This document shows, in pieces, positions 24,308 through 35,271 of a stretch of 64,000 nucleotides of DNA. A program made the translations under genes and the position numbers. Each line of letters begins with the position of its first letter. The first letter of the stretch is position 1. The stretch spans positions 4,320,228 to 4,384,227 of the forward strand of contig NZ_QFRX01000001.1 of assembly GCF_003143935.1 (NCBI RefSeq), in the 5' to 3' direction. The notes below the pieces were generated by a model, which was given only the letters and a program-made list of their open reading frames with translations, made no database searches and was not told the DNA's origin. This stretch comes from Streptomyces sp. Act143 (GTDB taxonomy: Bacteria > Actinomycetota > Actinomycetes > Streptomycetales > Streptomycetaceae).

Positions 24308-24339
24308 TGTGGGCCCTGACAGCACAGTCAGGGCCCACA
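24308..24339 (+). terminator. Terminator after tRNA-Gln
   Basis: This is a perfect 13-bp inverted repeat, TGTGGGCCCTGAC and GTCAGGGCCCACA, around the loop AGCACA, eleven bases past the tRNA. Confidence 0.85.
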
Positions 24340-24412
24340 CTCATGTCCCCCAAGAAACGCCCCGGTATCCTGCGGATGTCACCCCACCCTCTCCACAGCC
24401 GAAGGGCATCCC

Positions 24413-25861
24413 GTGAGCGCCAACCGCCCGGCAGCCGTCGTCGTTCTCGCAGCGGGTGAGGGCACCCGTATGAAGTCGGCCACACCCAAGGTTCTCCATG
24501 AACTCTGCGGCCGCAGCCTCGTCGGCCATGTGCTGGCCGCAGCCCGTGAGTTGGACCCCGAGAATCTGGTCGTCGTCGTCGGGCACGCGCGCGAGAAGGT
24601 CGCCGCGCATCTCAACGACATCGACCCCGACGTACGGACCGCCGTGCAGGCGGAGCAGAACGGCACCGGGCACGCCGTACGGATGGCGCTCGAAGAGCTG
24701 GGCGGGGTCGTCGACGGGACTGTTGTCGTCGTCTGCGGGGACACCCCCCTCCTCACCGGGGAGACGCTCCTCGCGCTCGCGCACACGCACTCCGCCGACG
24801 GCAACGCCGTCACCGTTCTCACCGCCGAGGTCCCGGACGCCACCGGGTACGGGCGGATCGTGCGCGACGGTGCCTCGGGTGCCGTGACCGCGATCGTGGA
24901 GCACAAGGACGCCTCCGACTCCCAGCGGGCGATCCGTGAGATCAACTCCGGAGTCTTCGCCTTCGACGGGCAGTTGCTCGCGGACGCCCTCGGCAAGGTC
25001 CGCACCGACAACAGCCAGGGCGAGGAGTACCTCACCGACGTGCTCGGGATTCTGCGCGAGGCCGGTCACCGCGTGGGGGCCTCCGTCGCCGCCGACCACC
25101 GTGAGATCGCCGGCATCAACAACCGCGTCCAGCTCAGCGAGGCGCGCCGGATTCTCAACGACCGGCTGCTCACCGGGGCCATGCTCTCCGGGGTCACCGT
25201 CATCGACCCGGCGACGACCTGGGTCGACGTCACCGTCACCTTCGGTCAGGACGCGGTCGTCCACCCGAACACGCTGCTGCACGGCACCACCCACGTCGGC
25301 GGCAACGCCGAGGTCGGTCCCAACAGCCGGCTGAAGGACACCCACGTCGGTGCGGGCGCCCGCGTCGACAACACCGTCTCCGACGGTGCGCACATCGGTC
25401 CGGACGCGACCGTGGGGCCGTACGCCTATCTGCGGCCCGGTACCCGGCTCGGGGCGAAGGGCAAGATCGGTACGTACGTGGAGACCAAGAACGCTTCCAT
25501 CGGCGAAGGCACCAAGGTGCCGCATCTGTCCTACGTCGGTGACGCGACGATCGGTGAGTACACCAACATCGGTGCCGCGAGCGTGTTCGTGAACTACGAC
25601 GGGCAGGACAAGCATCACACCACCGTCGGGTCGCACTGCCGGACGGGTTCGGACAACATGTTTGTGGCGCCTGTCACGGTCGGGGACGGCGCGTACACCG
25701 CCGCAGGGTCGGTGATCACGAAGGATGTGCCGCCCGGCTCGCTGGCCGTGGCCCGTGGCCAGCAGCGGAATATCGAGGGTTGGGTGGCTCGTAAGCGTCC
25801 GGGAAGCGCGGCGGCGAAGGCGGCCGAGGCGGCGTCCCGGGAGCCGGGTAGCGACGGCTGA
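24413..25861 (+). CDS. glmU: Bifunctional UDP-N-acetylglucosamine pyrophosphorylase / glucosamine-1-phosphate N-acetyltransferase
   Basis: This 482-residue cytoplasmic enzyme makes UDP-GlcNAc for peptidoglycan. It acetylates glucosamine-1-phosphate (C-terminal domain), then transfers UMP (N-terminal domain). The uridylyltransferase signature LAAGEGTRMKS is at residues 12-22. From about residue 255 the left-handed beta-helix hexapeptide repeats are visible (VIDPATTWVDVTVTFG, VGPYAYLRPGTRLGAKG, HLSYVGDATIGEYTNIGAA). The GTG at 24413 follows GAAGGG. The gene lies upstream of prs, both feeding nucleotide-sugar metabolism. Confidence 0.97.
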   Translation: MSANRPAAVVVLAAGEGTRMKSATPKVLHELCGRSLVGHVLAAARELDPENLVVVVGHAREKVAAHLNDIDPDVRTAVQAEQNGTGHAVRMALEELGGVVDGTVVVVCGDTPLLTGETLLALAHTHSADGNAVTVLTAEVPDATGYGRIVRDGASGAVTAIVEHKDASDSQRAIREINSGVFAFDGQLLADALGKVRTDNSQGEEYLTDVLGILREAGHRVGASVAADHREIAGINNRVQLSEARRILNDRLLTGAMLSGVTVIDPATTWVDVTVTFGQDAVVHPNTLLHGTTHVGGNAEVGPNSRLKDTHVGAGARVDNTVSDGAHIGPDATVGPYAYLRPGTRLGAKGKIGTYVETKNASIGEGTKVPHLSYVGDATIGEYTNIGAASVFVNYDGQDKHHTTVGSHCRTGSDNMFVAPVTVGDGAYTAAGSVITKDVPPGSLAVARGQQRNIEGWVARKRPGSAAAKAAEAASREPGSDG

Positions 25862-25995
25862 CCGGAAACAGGTGCGTCAAACACGGCGTACCGTGATAAG
25901 TGCACACCCGCACCCCACCAGCTGAGACGGCCCCGTCGCGCCCAGCGGCGAGGTCTCTCGACACCCAGCTGAGACACCTCTGAGGAGACAGTGCT

Positions 25996-26976
25996 GTGAC
26001 CGGGATCAAGACGACCGGCGAGAAGAAGATGATGTTCTTCTCCGGCCGCGCCCACCCCGAGCTTGCCGAGGAGGTCGCCCAGCAGCTGGGTGTCGGGGTC
26101 GTCCCGACGAAGGCCTTCGACTTCGCCAATGGCGAGATCTACGTTCGTTACCAGGAGTCGGCGCGTGGTGCGGACTGCTTCCTGATCCAGAGCCACACGG
26201 CTCCGATCAACAAGTGGATCATGGAGCAGCTGATCATGATCGATGCCCTGAAGAGGGCTTCGGCGCGCTCCATCACCGTGATCGTGCCGTTCTACGGTTA
26301 TGCGCGTCAGGACAAGAAGCACCGCGGGCGTGAGCCGATCTCGGCTCGTCTGATCGCGGATCTGATGAAGACCGCGGGTGCGGACCGCATCCTCACCGTT
26401 GATCTGCACACGGACCAGATCCAGGGTTTCTTCGACGGCCCGGTCGACCACCTCTTCGCGCTGCCGCTTCTCGCGGATTACGTGGGGGCGAAGGTCGACA
26501 AGGACAAGCTGACGGTCGTCTCTCCTGACGCCGGGCGCGTCCGCGTGGCCGACCGCTGGTGCGACCGTCTCGGTGCTCCGCTGGCGATCGTGCACAAGCG
26601 GCGTGACAAGGACGTGGCGAACCAGGTGACGGTTCACGAGGTCGTGGGTGAGGTCAAGGGCCGGGTCTGTGTCCTGGTCGACGACATGATCGACACCGGT
26701 GGCACCATCTGCGCCGCGGCCGACGCGCTGTTCGCGCACGGTGCCGAGGACGTCATCGTCACGGCCACGCACGGTGTGCTGTCGGGTCCGGCCGCTGACC
26801 GGCTGAAGAACTCCCGGGTGAGCGAGTTCGTGTTCACGAACACGCTGCCGACGCCGGGTGAGCTGGGTCGGGACCTGGACAAGCTGACGGTGCTGTCGAT
26901 CGCGCCGACGATCGCGAGTGCGGTGCGTGAGGTGTTCGAGGACGGGTCGGTGACCAGTCTCTTCGACGAGCAGTAG
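25996..26976 (+). CDS. prs: Ribose-phosphate pyrophosphokinase
   Basis: This 326-residue enzyme makes PRPP from ribose-5-phosphate and ATP for purine, pyrimidine, histidine, tryptophan and NAD synthesis. Signatures include ANGEIYVRYQES, FYGYARQDKKHRGREPI, TVDLHTDQIQGFF, VSPDAGRVR and the PRPP-binding loop VDDMIDTGGT. The GTG at 25996 follows GAGGAG. The 134-base leader after glmU contains two CCAGCTGAGAC copies (25918-25928 and 25967-25977). Their spacing would allow one unit per transcript arm, but no role is known. Confidence 0.97.
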   Translation: MTGIKTTGEKKMMFFSGRAHPELAEEVAQQLGVGVVPTKAFDFANGEIYVRYQESARGADCFLIQSHTAPINKWIMEQLIMIDALKRASARSITVIVPFYGYARQDKKHRGREPISARLIADLMKTAGADRILTVDLHTDQIQGFFDGPVDHLFALPLLADYVGAKVDKDKLTVVSPDAGRVRVADRWCDRLGAPLAIVHKRRDKDVANQVTVHEVVGEVKGRVCVLVDDMIDTGGTICAAADALFAHGAEDVIVTATHGVLSGPAADRLKNSRVSEFVFTNTLPTPGELGRDLDKLTVLSIAPTIASAVREVFEDGSVTSLFDEQ

Positions 26977-27039
26977 GCGTCCCCGGAGCGGGGCAAACGC
27001 TTCTGCATGATCGATTTTTCTGCGGCCTCCCGCGCCGAG

Positions 27040-27178
27040 TAGACTGCTCCAGTTGCTCGGCGAGGGAGGCCGTCCCCATTGCGGGAATCGGCGCTCCGTT
27101 ATCGACGCGCTCTTCGTAGCAGGCCGTTCGTGGCCGGGTGACCTTGTCCGTTTCTCACCCGTACGAGGAGTGATCCGC
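27040..27178 (+). promoter_or_regulatory. Probable promoter and structured leader of rplY
   Basis: A -10-like TAGACT at 27040-27045 is followed by a leader of about 125 bases. Two hairpins can be drawn just before the ribosome-binding site: GGCC-N6-GGCC (27122-27135) and GGGTGA-N13-TCACCC (27136-27160). The GAGGAG site (27165-27170) is eight bases before the ATG. Ribosomal-protein leaders commonly bind their own product, but whether this one does is inference. Confidence 0.5.
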
Positions 27179-27772
27179 ATGTCCGAGGTAAAGATCTCCG
27201 CCGAGACCCGCAGCGAGTTCGGCAAGGGTGCCGCCCGTCGCATCCGTCGTGACAACAAGGTTCCCGGTGTGCTGTACGGCCACGGTTCCGACCCGCTGCA
27301 CCTGACGCTGCCGGGCCACGACCTGCTGCTGGCGCTGCGTACGCCGAACGTCCTGATCGCCCTGGACATCGACGGCAAGACCAACGAGCTGGCGATCCCG
27401 AAGGCCGTCCAGCGTGACGCGATCAAGGGCTTCCTTGAGCACGTCGACCTGCTGCTGGTCAAGCGTGGCGAGAAGGTCACGGTCGAGATCCCGGTCCACG
27501 CCGAGGGCGAGCTGGCCGCCGGTGGCAACCTGCTGGAGCACGTCCTGAACGCGCTGCCGGTCGAGGCCGAGGCCACCCACATCCCCGAGTCCGTCACGGT
27601 CTCCGTCGAGGGCCTGGAGGCCGGTGCCTCCGTCCTCGCCAAGGACATCAAGCTGCCGGCCGGCACCACGCTGGCCGTCGAGGAGGACGCCGTCGTTCTC
27701 CAGGTCCTGGCCGCGCAGGCCGAGGAGGCCGCCGAGGGCGAGGCCGAGGGCGACGAGGCCACCGAGGCCTGA
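27179..27772 (+). CDS. rplY: 50S ribosomal protein L25 (general stress protein Ctc)
   Basis: This 197-residue ribosomal protein has the long TL5/Ctc form. The N-terminal L25 domain (ISAETRSEFGKGAARRIRR to about residue 95) binds 5S rRNA, and the C-terminal beta-rich TL5 domain reaches to about 180. The acidic tail is rich in Glu/Ala. It lies between prs and pth, the same order as in many Gram-positive genomes, which links nucleotide supply and translation. The ATG at 27179 has a GAGGAG site and a candidate structured leader. Confidence 0.96.
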   Translation: MSEVKISAETRSEFGKGAARRIRRDNKVPGVLYGHGSDPLHLTLPGHDLLLALRTPNVLIALDIDGKTNELAIPKAVQRDAIKGFLEHVDLLLVKRGEKVTVEIPVHAEGELAAGGNLLEHVLNALPVEAEATHIPESVTVSVEGLEAGASVLAKDIKLPAGTTLAVEEDAVVLQVLAAQAEEAAEGEAEGDEATEA

Positions 27773-27794
27773 GCCTGAAGCTCTGCAAGAATTT

Positions 27795-27830
27795 GCCGGC
27801 CGCTGCTTCCGTACGGGAGCGGCGGCCGGC
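27795..27830 (+). terminator. Hairpin between rplY and pth
   Basis: GCCGGCCGC...TTCC pairs with GGGAGC...GCGGCCGGC around CGTAC with one or two mismatches. No U-tract follows. It may end or attenuate the rplY transcript before pth, whose ribosome-binding site follows at 27838. Confidence 0.6.
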
Positions 27831-27845
27831 GCATATCGAGGAGAC

Positions 27846-28448
27846 ATGGACGTGACGACCCCCGCCAACGCCCCTTGGCTGATCGTGGGCCTCGGCAATC
27901 CCGGGCCGGAGTACGCGGCCAACCGGCACAACGTCGGTTTCATGGTGGCCGATCTGCTGGCCGAGCGGATCGGGGGGAGGTTCAAGCGGGCCGGGAAGGC
28001 GCAGGCGCAGGTCGTGGAGGGGCGGATCGGGCCGCCGGGGCCGTTGAACCGGCGGGTGATCCTGGCCAAGCCGATGTCGTACATGAATCTGTCGGGCGGG
28101 CCGGTGAACGCGCTCAAGGACTTCTACAAGGTGCCGGTCGCGAACATCGTGGCGGTCCATGACGAGCTGGACATCGACTACGGCGTCCTGCGCCTGAAGC
28201 TGGGCGGCGGGGACAACGGGCACAACGGGCTGAAGTCGATGACGAAGGCGTTCGGTGCGGAGTACCACCGGGTGCGGTTCGGGATCGGGCGGCCTCCTGG
28301 CCGGATGCAGGTCGCGGACTTCGTGCTGAAGGATTTCTCCTCGGCCGAGCGCAAGGAGCTCGACTACTTCGTGGACCGGGCGGCGGACGCGGTGGAGTGT
28401 CTTGTCGTCGAGGGGCTGGAGCGGGCGCAAAGCACGTACAACTCCTGA
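27846..28448 (+). CDS. pth: Peptidyl-tRNA hydrolase
   Basis: This 200-residue enzyme frees tRNA from peptidyl-tRNA that drops off the ribosome. The signature IVGLGNPGPEYAANRHNVGF carries the catalytic histidine. KPMSYMNLSGGPV, HDELDIDYGVLRLK and GGGDNGHNGLKSM match the active-site cleft. The GIGRPPGRMQVADFVL segment is also typical. The ATG at 27846 follows a GAGGAGA site. Confidence 0.96.
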   Translation: MDVTTPANAPWLIVGLGNPGPEYAANRHNVGFMVADLLAERIGGRFKRAGKAQAQVVEGRIGPPGPLNRRVILAKPMSYMNLSGGPVNALKDFYKVPVANIVAVHDELDIDYGVLRLKLGGGDNGHNGLKSMTKAFGAEYHRVRFGIGRPPGRMQVADFVLKDFSSAERKELDYFVDRAADAVECLVVEGLERAQSTYNS

Positions 28449-28490
28449 CTTGTCCCCCAGGCGAGTTGACGGGCTGTTCAGGCATGGCCA

Positions 28491-29000
28491 ATGATCCCGG
28501 CCATGCCCGCCACAGCCGCCGTCACCTCCGCCCGCCAGGCCTCGGTCGCCGCCCTCCGGTTCGGCCGGCTGGCGGCGATGGGGACGGTGGCGGCGCTGAT
28601 CCTGATCGCCGGGGTGTGGGCGTCGTGGGGCACCGCGCAGCATGTGATGCTGACGAAGGGCCGGGAGCGCGGCACGATCGAGGTGACGCGGTGCGGGGAC
28701 GACACGTGCACCGGGCCGTACACGCCGATCTCCGAGGGGTCCAAGGCGCGCGCGGAGGTCGTCATCGAGAAGACCGTGGCGGTGCGCAGGGGGGAGACGT
28801 ACACGGTCGTCGTGAAGCCCAGCAGTGACGATGTCGTACGGTCCGGGCCGGCGGGCGTCCTCTACGCCTGGGTTCCGCTCGGCGGTGCGCTGTTGCTGGC
28901 GTCGGTCGTGGTGGCGGGCGGGCTGGGGCGTACGCGGGGCGCGTGGGTGATGGCGGGGGCGGGCGTCGCGCTGCTCACTGCGGCTTTCGTGACGGTCTGA
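28491..29000 (+). CDS. Small actinobacterial membrane protein of unknown function
   Basis: This 169-residue protein has one helix near residues 27-50 (AAMGTVAALILIAGVWASWG) and an extracytoplasmic domain of about 70 residues containing two cysteines (RCGDDTCTGPYTP), probably disulfide-linked. Two more helices lie near the C-terminus (VLYAWVPLGGALLLASVVVA and AWVMAGAGVALLTAAFV). I do not recognise the family. It lies 42 bases after pth and before a sortase substrate. The start could also be the ATG at 28503. Neither has a strong ribosome-binding site. Confidence 0.75.
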   Translation: MIPAMPATAAVTSARQASVAALRFGRLAAMGTVAALILIAGVWASWGTAQHVMLTKGRERGTIEVTRCGDDTCTGPYTPISEGSKARAEVVIEKTVAVRRGETYTVVVKPSSDDVVRSGPAGVLYAWVPLGGALLLASVVVAGGLGRTRGAWVMAGAGVALLTAAFVTV

Positions 29001-29055
29001 CAGCTTTCGCGGCTCTCTCTTTCTGTGGCGCGTGTGAGTGTTGTCTGTTCGTGAT

Positions 29056-29068
29056 TGACCTGAGGTCA
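29056..29068 (+). promoter_or_regulatory. Palindromic site upstream of the LAXTG protein
   Basis: TGACC-TGA-GGTCA is a perfect inverted repeat with 5-bp arms, overlapping a TTGACC hexamer, 66 bases before the start of the sortase substrate. It may be an operator overlapping a promoter; no regulator can be named. Confidence 0.4.
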
Positions 29069-29134
29069 GTCGAGGCTGGATGCTGAGCCGCCCCCTCCAC
29101 ATCTTCCCTGTCACATCTCGAAGATGGATGCCCC

Positions 29135-29818
29135 ATGCGTACCCTCACCCGCGCCGGCGCCCTGTCCGCCGTCGCCGTGGCCGCCCTGTTCGCGGCCCCT
29201 TCCGCCCACGCCACCGCTCCGGGCGACAACGGCACCGTGAAGATCCATGACGCCACCACCGGCGAGGAGCTGCGGCGCAACGAACCGCACGTCTGCACGT
29301 TCTATCTGGACGCGTTCGGTTTCGACGGTGTCCAGGAGGTGGACTGGCACATCGAGGCGTGGGCCCCGACGGCCGACGTCAAGGGCGAGACGGTGAAGTC
29401 CGGCGAGATCACCCTCGATGCCGAGGGTCACGGCCGTACGGATGACCTGTCGCTGCCCGACGGGCACTACAAGCTGTTCTGGAACTTCGAGGGCGAGAAG
29501 GGGGCCGCCAAGCACAAGGTCTTCTGGACCGACTGCGAGGGCTCCGACGACGGCAAGCCCAGTGAGACGCCGTCCGCGTCCGCGTCGCCCTCGGCCTCTC
29601 CGTCCGCTTCGCCGTCCGAGTCGGCGCCCGCCGGTAGCGGGTCCGGGGAGCCGTCGGCGTCCTCATCGCCGTCCGCTCAGGGCGGCGGCAGCGGCGGCAG
29701 CGAGGGCGGTGACCTCGCCGAGACCGGCAACGGCGCCCCGGTGGGCCTGCTGAGCGCCGCGGCCGCCGCCCTGGTGGCCGCGGGTGGCTACCTGGTGTTC
29801 CGTCGCCGCAAGGCATAA
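29135..29818 (+). CDS. Cell-wall anchored protein with LAETG sorting signal
   Basis: This 227-residue surface protein begins with a Sec signal peptide (AGALSAVAVAALFAAPSAHA, cleavage near 30). A globular domain spans about 30-135 (VKIHDATTGEEL to KHKVFWTDCE) with two cysteines, followed by a Ser/Pro/Ala/Gly-rich wall-spanning region. It ends with LAETG, a hydrophobic helix and a basic tail (FRRRKA). LAXTG is the motif of class E sortases in Streptomyces, which attach chaplins and other proteins. The ligand or role of the globular domain is unknown. A long bidirectional terminator follows. Confidence 0.9.
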   Translation: MRTLTRAGALSAVAVAALFAAPSAHATAPGDNGTVKIHDATTGEELRRNEPHVCTFYLDAFGFDGVQEVDWHIEAWAPTADVKGETVKSGEITLDAEGHGRTDDLSLPDGHYKLFWNFEGEKGAAKHKVFWTDCEGSDDGKPSETPSASASPSASPSASPSESAPAGSGSGEPSASSSPSAQGGGSGGSEGGDLAETGNGAPVGLLSAAAAALVAAGGYLVFRRRKA

Positions 29819-29825
29819 GGACCGG

Positions 29826-29870
29826 ATACGACGGTGCCCCCGAGGTTCGTCCTCGGGGGCACCGTCGTAT
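29826..29870. terminator. Bidirectional terminator between the LAXTG gene and ppc
   Basis: This is a perfect 20-bp inverted repeat (29826-29845 and 29851-29870) with a five-base loop TTCGT, lying between convergent stops. Confidence 0.92.
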
Positions 29871-29882
29871 GCGCAGGAACCG

Positions 29883-32618
<2,736 letters not shown>

Positions 32619-32920
32619 AGGTGCGGCTCCTTGCAGTGTTGAAGCTCGTCCGGGAGGGAACCCGGTTGCCGGTCGCGCGGCGGCTGCCGCATACGGGCCG
32701 GTCATCCGGGAAGAAATGAGAGCGGACCGCGCTGTCCGAACGACTCCAGGATAGGTGCCGGTGCGGACGCGCAGGCTCTCGGGCTCTTGCCGTCGGGCGA
32801 CGCGCTGCCATACTTACGACGCCGTAGGTTACGGAACCGTAGGGAAGTCCCGCTCGGCTCCCTCGTGGTTACCGGTACCACGACTCTTCTCCAACCCTCG
32901 ACCCCACAGGGGACGCCCCA
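32619..32920. promoter_or_regulatory. ppc-des intergenic region with a double TACG-N4-CGTA operator
   Basis: These 302 bases hold both divergent promoters. Two TACG-N4-CGTA sites stand 15 bases apart at 32815-32826 and 32830-32841. The second contains the perfect palindrome TACGGAACCGTA. They are about 80-105 bases before the desaturase start and are a likely target of the TetR protein encoded after des. A further near-palindrome, GTGGTTACCGGTACCAC, lies at 32865-32881. Confidence 0.6.
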
Positions 32921-33931
32921 ATGACCACAAGCCCCGATGTGATCGAAGACGCCCCGAAGGGGACCGACGGCTCACCCATGCCCTCCGCCACCCTCGGCGG
33001 GGAGCAGAAGCGCGGGATCGAACAGATCACGCTGCTGCTCTTCATCATCGTCCCGTTCCTCGCGCTGCTGGCGGCGGTGCCGCTGGCGTGGGGATGGGGG
33101 GTGAGCTGGCTGGACCTCGGCCTGATGGTCTTCTTCTACTACCTCGGCTGCCACGGCATCACGATCGGCTTCCACCGCTACTTCACGCACGGCTCCTTCA
33201 AGGCCAGGCGTCCCTTGCGCATCGCGCTGGCGATCGCGGGGTCGATGGCGGTCGAGGGTCCCCTGGTCCGCTGGGTGGCCGACCACCGCAAGCACCACAA
33301 GTTCTCCGACGCCGAGGGCGACCCGCACTCCCCCTGGCGGTTCGGCGAGACGGTTCCGGCGCTGATGAAGGGCCTGTGGTGGGCGCACATCGGCTGGATG
33401 TTCGACGAGGAGCAGACGCCGCAGGAGAAGTACGCCCCGGATCTGATCAAGGACCCGGCGATCCGTGCGATCTCCCGGCACTTCATCTACTGGACGATGC
33501 TGTCCCTCGCCCTGCCGGCCGTGATCGGCGGTCTGGTGACGATGTCCTGGTGGGGCGCGTTCACCGGCTTCTTCTGGGGCTCGCTGGTGCGGGTCTGCCT
33601 GCTGCACCACGTCACCTGGTCGATCAACTCGATCTGTCACGCGGTGGGCAAGCGGCCGTTCAAGTCGCGGGACCGTTCGGGCAACGTGTGGTGGCTGGCG
33701 GTGCTGTCCTGCGGTGAGTCCTGGCACAACCTGCACCACGCCGACCCGACGTCCGCGCGGCACGGTGTGATGCGCGGCCAGGTCGACTCCTCGGCGCGGC
33801 TGATCCGCTGGTTCGAGCTGGCGGGCTGGGCGTACGACGTCCGCTGGCCGTCACGCTCGCGTATCGATTCGCGCCGCAACACCGGCGAAGACGGCTCCCG
33901 GCGCCGGAAGGACAGCGTCGAGGCGGCATGA
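32921..33931 (+). CDS. des: Acyl-CoA desaturase (membrane di-iron fatty acid desaturase)
   Basis: This 336-residue membrane enzyme introduces a double bond, probably delta-9, into fatty acyl chains to adjust membrane fluidity. The three histidine boxes that bind two irons are present: HRYFTH, DHRKHHKF and ESWHNLHHADP. Hydrophobic segments are LLLFIIVPFLALLAAVPLAWG, LGLMVFFYYLGCHGITIGF and YWTMLSLALPAVIGGLV. The stop overlaps the next start (ATGA at 33928), so the desaturase and a TetR regulator are co-expressed. The symbol des follows the S. coelicolor naming I recall. Confidence 0.94.
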   Translation: MTTSPDVIEDAPKGTDGSPMPSATLGGEQKRGIEQITLLLFIIVPFLALLAAVPLAWGWGVSWLDLGLMVFFYYLGCHGITIGFHRYFTHGSFKARRPLRIALAIAGSMAVEGPLVRWVADHRKHHKFSDAEGDPHSPWRFGETVPALMKGLWWAHIGWMFDEEQTPQEKYAPDLIKDPAIRAISRHFIYWTMLSLALPAVIGGLVTMSWWGAFTGFFWGSLVRVCLLHHVTWSINSICHAVGKRPFKSRDRSGNVWWLAVLSCGESWHNLHHADPTSARHGVMRGQVDSSARLIRWFELAGWAYDVRWPSRSRIDSRRNTGEDGSRRRKDSVEAA

Positions 33932-34605
33932 TTGACGCCGTGGCGACCGACTCCAGCAGCACCCCGGGCAATGAGAAGCAGCGCCGAACCCGTCGTACGC
34001 GGATGACGGGCGCCGAGCGCCGCGCGCAGCTGCTGGAGATCGGCCGCACCCTGTTCGCCGCGAAGGGCTTCGAGGGCACGTCGGTGGAGGAGATCGCGGC
34101 GAAGGCCGGGGTCTCCAAGCCGGTGGTGTACGAGCACTTCGGCGGCAAGGAGGGGCTGTACGCGGTGGTCGTCGACCGTGAGATGCGGCGGCTGCTGGAC
34201 ATGGTGACCGGCTCCCTGACGGCCGGCCATCCGCGTGAGCTGTGCGAGCAGGCCGCGTTCGCGCTGCTCGACTACATCGAGGAGTACACGGACGGTTTCC
34301 GCATCCTGGTCCGTGACTCCCCCATCCCGCAGTCGACGGGTTCCTTCGCCTCGCTGATCTCGGACATCGCCACCCAGGTGGAGGACATCCTGGGCCGGGA
34401 GTTCAAGAGCCGCGGCTTCGACCCCAAGCTGGCCCCGCTGTACGCGCAGGCGCTGGTCGGGATGGTCGCGCTGACCGGGCAGTGGTGGCTGGACGTGCGC
34501 CGCCCGAAGAAGGCGGAGGTGGCGGCGCACCTGGTGAACCTGGCGTGGCACGGCCTGGACGGCCTGGAGGCGAAGCCGCACCTGATAGGGCGCCGGAAGA
34601 ACTGA
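33928..34605 (+). CDS. TetR family transcriptional regulator
   Basis: This 225-residue protein has an N-terminal TetR helix-turn-helix: RRAQLLEIGRTLFAAKGFEG, then SVEEIAAKAGVSKPVVYEHFGGKEGLY (about residues 30-70). A ligand-binding helical domain follows (ALLDYIEEYTDGFRILVRD). Translational coupling to the desaturase by ATGA overlap suggests that it senses an acyl-CoA or fatty-acid signal and represses des, in the manner of DesT or FasR; that ligand is inference. The paired TACG-N4-CGTA sites upstream of des are its probable operator. Confidence 0.93.
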   Translation: MIDAVATDSSSTPGNEKQRRTRRTRMTGAERRAQLLEIGRTLFAAKGFEGTSVEEIAAKAGVSKPVVYEHFGGKEGLYAVVVDREMRRLLDMVTGSLTAGHPRELCEQAAFALLDYIEEYTDGFRILVRDSPIPQSTGSFASLISDIATQVEDILGREFKSRGFDPKLAPLYAQALVGMVALTGQWWLDVRRPKKAEVAAHLVNLAWHGLDGLEAKPHLIGRRKN

Positions 34606-34630
34606 GGCCCGGCGGTACCTGGCCCCGTCC

Positions 34631-34804
34631 TCAGTGCTTGAAGACGTCCTTCTCCTTCTCCTTCGCCTGGCGCGCGTCACCCTTCATCTGTTCGGCACGG
34701 CCCTTGGCGGTCATCCGCTCGTTGCCGACCGCTCGGCCCAGGGTCTCCTCGGCCTTGCCCTTGGCCTGTTCCTTCTTGGCCTTGGCCTTCTGGTCCTTCG
34801 ACAC
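34631..34804 (-). CDS. CsbD family stress protein
   Basis: This 57-residue, highly charged protein is built of CsbD repeats (KGKAEETLGRAVGNERMTAKG, seen in part, then AEQMKGDARQAKEK). CsbD-like proteins are abundant in general stress responses and lack a known biochemical role. The GTG at 34804 was chosen because GGGAG lies eight bases upstream and the product then begins SKDQKAKAKKEQ, the normal family start. Confidence 0.85.
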   Translation of the reverse strand: MSKDQKAKAKKEQAKGKAEETLGRAVGNERMTAKGRAEQMKGDARQAKEKEKDVFKH

Positions 34805-34871
34805 GTCGCTCACTCCCGGTTTCGTCGGTCTCGTTGGTTTCCGGCTGCCGGGTGCACCGTGGCCCGGTGGC

Positions 34872-35234
34872 TCAAACACCCGGCTCCAGGAACTCCAGGC
34901 GGTTGCCGACGGGGTCGTAGGAGTAGAAGCGGCGGTGGCCCGGCAGGTCGGTGTCCCAGGTGACGGTGGCGCCGCGGGCTGCGAGGCGGGCGGCGCAGGT
35001 GTCGATGTCGATGACGCGCAGGCCCGGGTGGGCCTTGATCGCGGGGCGGAAGGCGGCTTCGATGCCGAGGTGGAGCTGGACGGTCCCGGCCTGGAACCAG
35101 CAGCCTCCGCGGGCCGCGAGCACCGGTGGCTTGGGGATCTCGGTCATGCCGAGGACACCGGTGTAGTAGGCCCGCAGCCGGTCCTCGGAGCCGGGCGGGG
35201 CGGCGAGCTGGACGTGGTCGACGGCGGTGATCAC
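34872..35234 (-). CDS. VOC superfamily (glyoxalase-like) protein
   Basis: This 120-residue metal-dependent fold has two beta-alpha-beta-beta-beta modules: AVDHVQLAAPPGSEDRLRAYY with ligand-type H, VQLHLG, and DPVGNRLEFLEPG with the C-terminal glutamate. Members act as dioxygenases, glyoxalases or resistance proteins; the substrate cannot be told. The GTG at 35234 follows AAGGGAG. It lies 37 bases downstream of tam on the same strand and may be co-transcribed. Confidence 0.88.
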   Translation of the reverse strand: MITAVDHVQLAAPPGSEDRLRAYYTGVLGMTEIPKPPVLAARGGCWFQAGTVQLHLGIEAAFRPAIKAHPGLRVIDIDTCAARLAARGATVTWDTDLPGHRRFYSYDPVGNRLEFLEPGV

Positions 35235-35271
35235 GGGCGTACTCCCTTGAGTGGCGCGGCGGGGTTCATGC

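Noticed and set aside
23182..24340. Integrated element at tRNA-Gln
   Set aside because: No integrase, no second copy of the tRNA 3-prime end and no att-like direct repeat are visible; only the lone HTH gene is unusual.
29109..29135. Third ECF41 promoter (TGTCACA at 29109-29115)
   Set aside because: The -35 element is perfect but 16 bases downstream the sequence is CCCA, not CGTC, and the position overlaps the start of the LAXTG gene.
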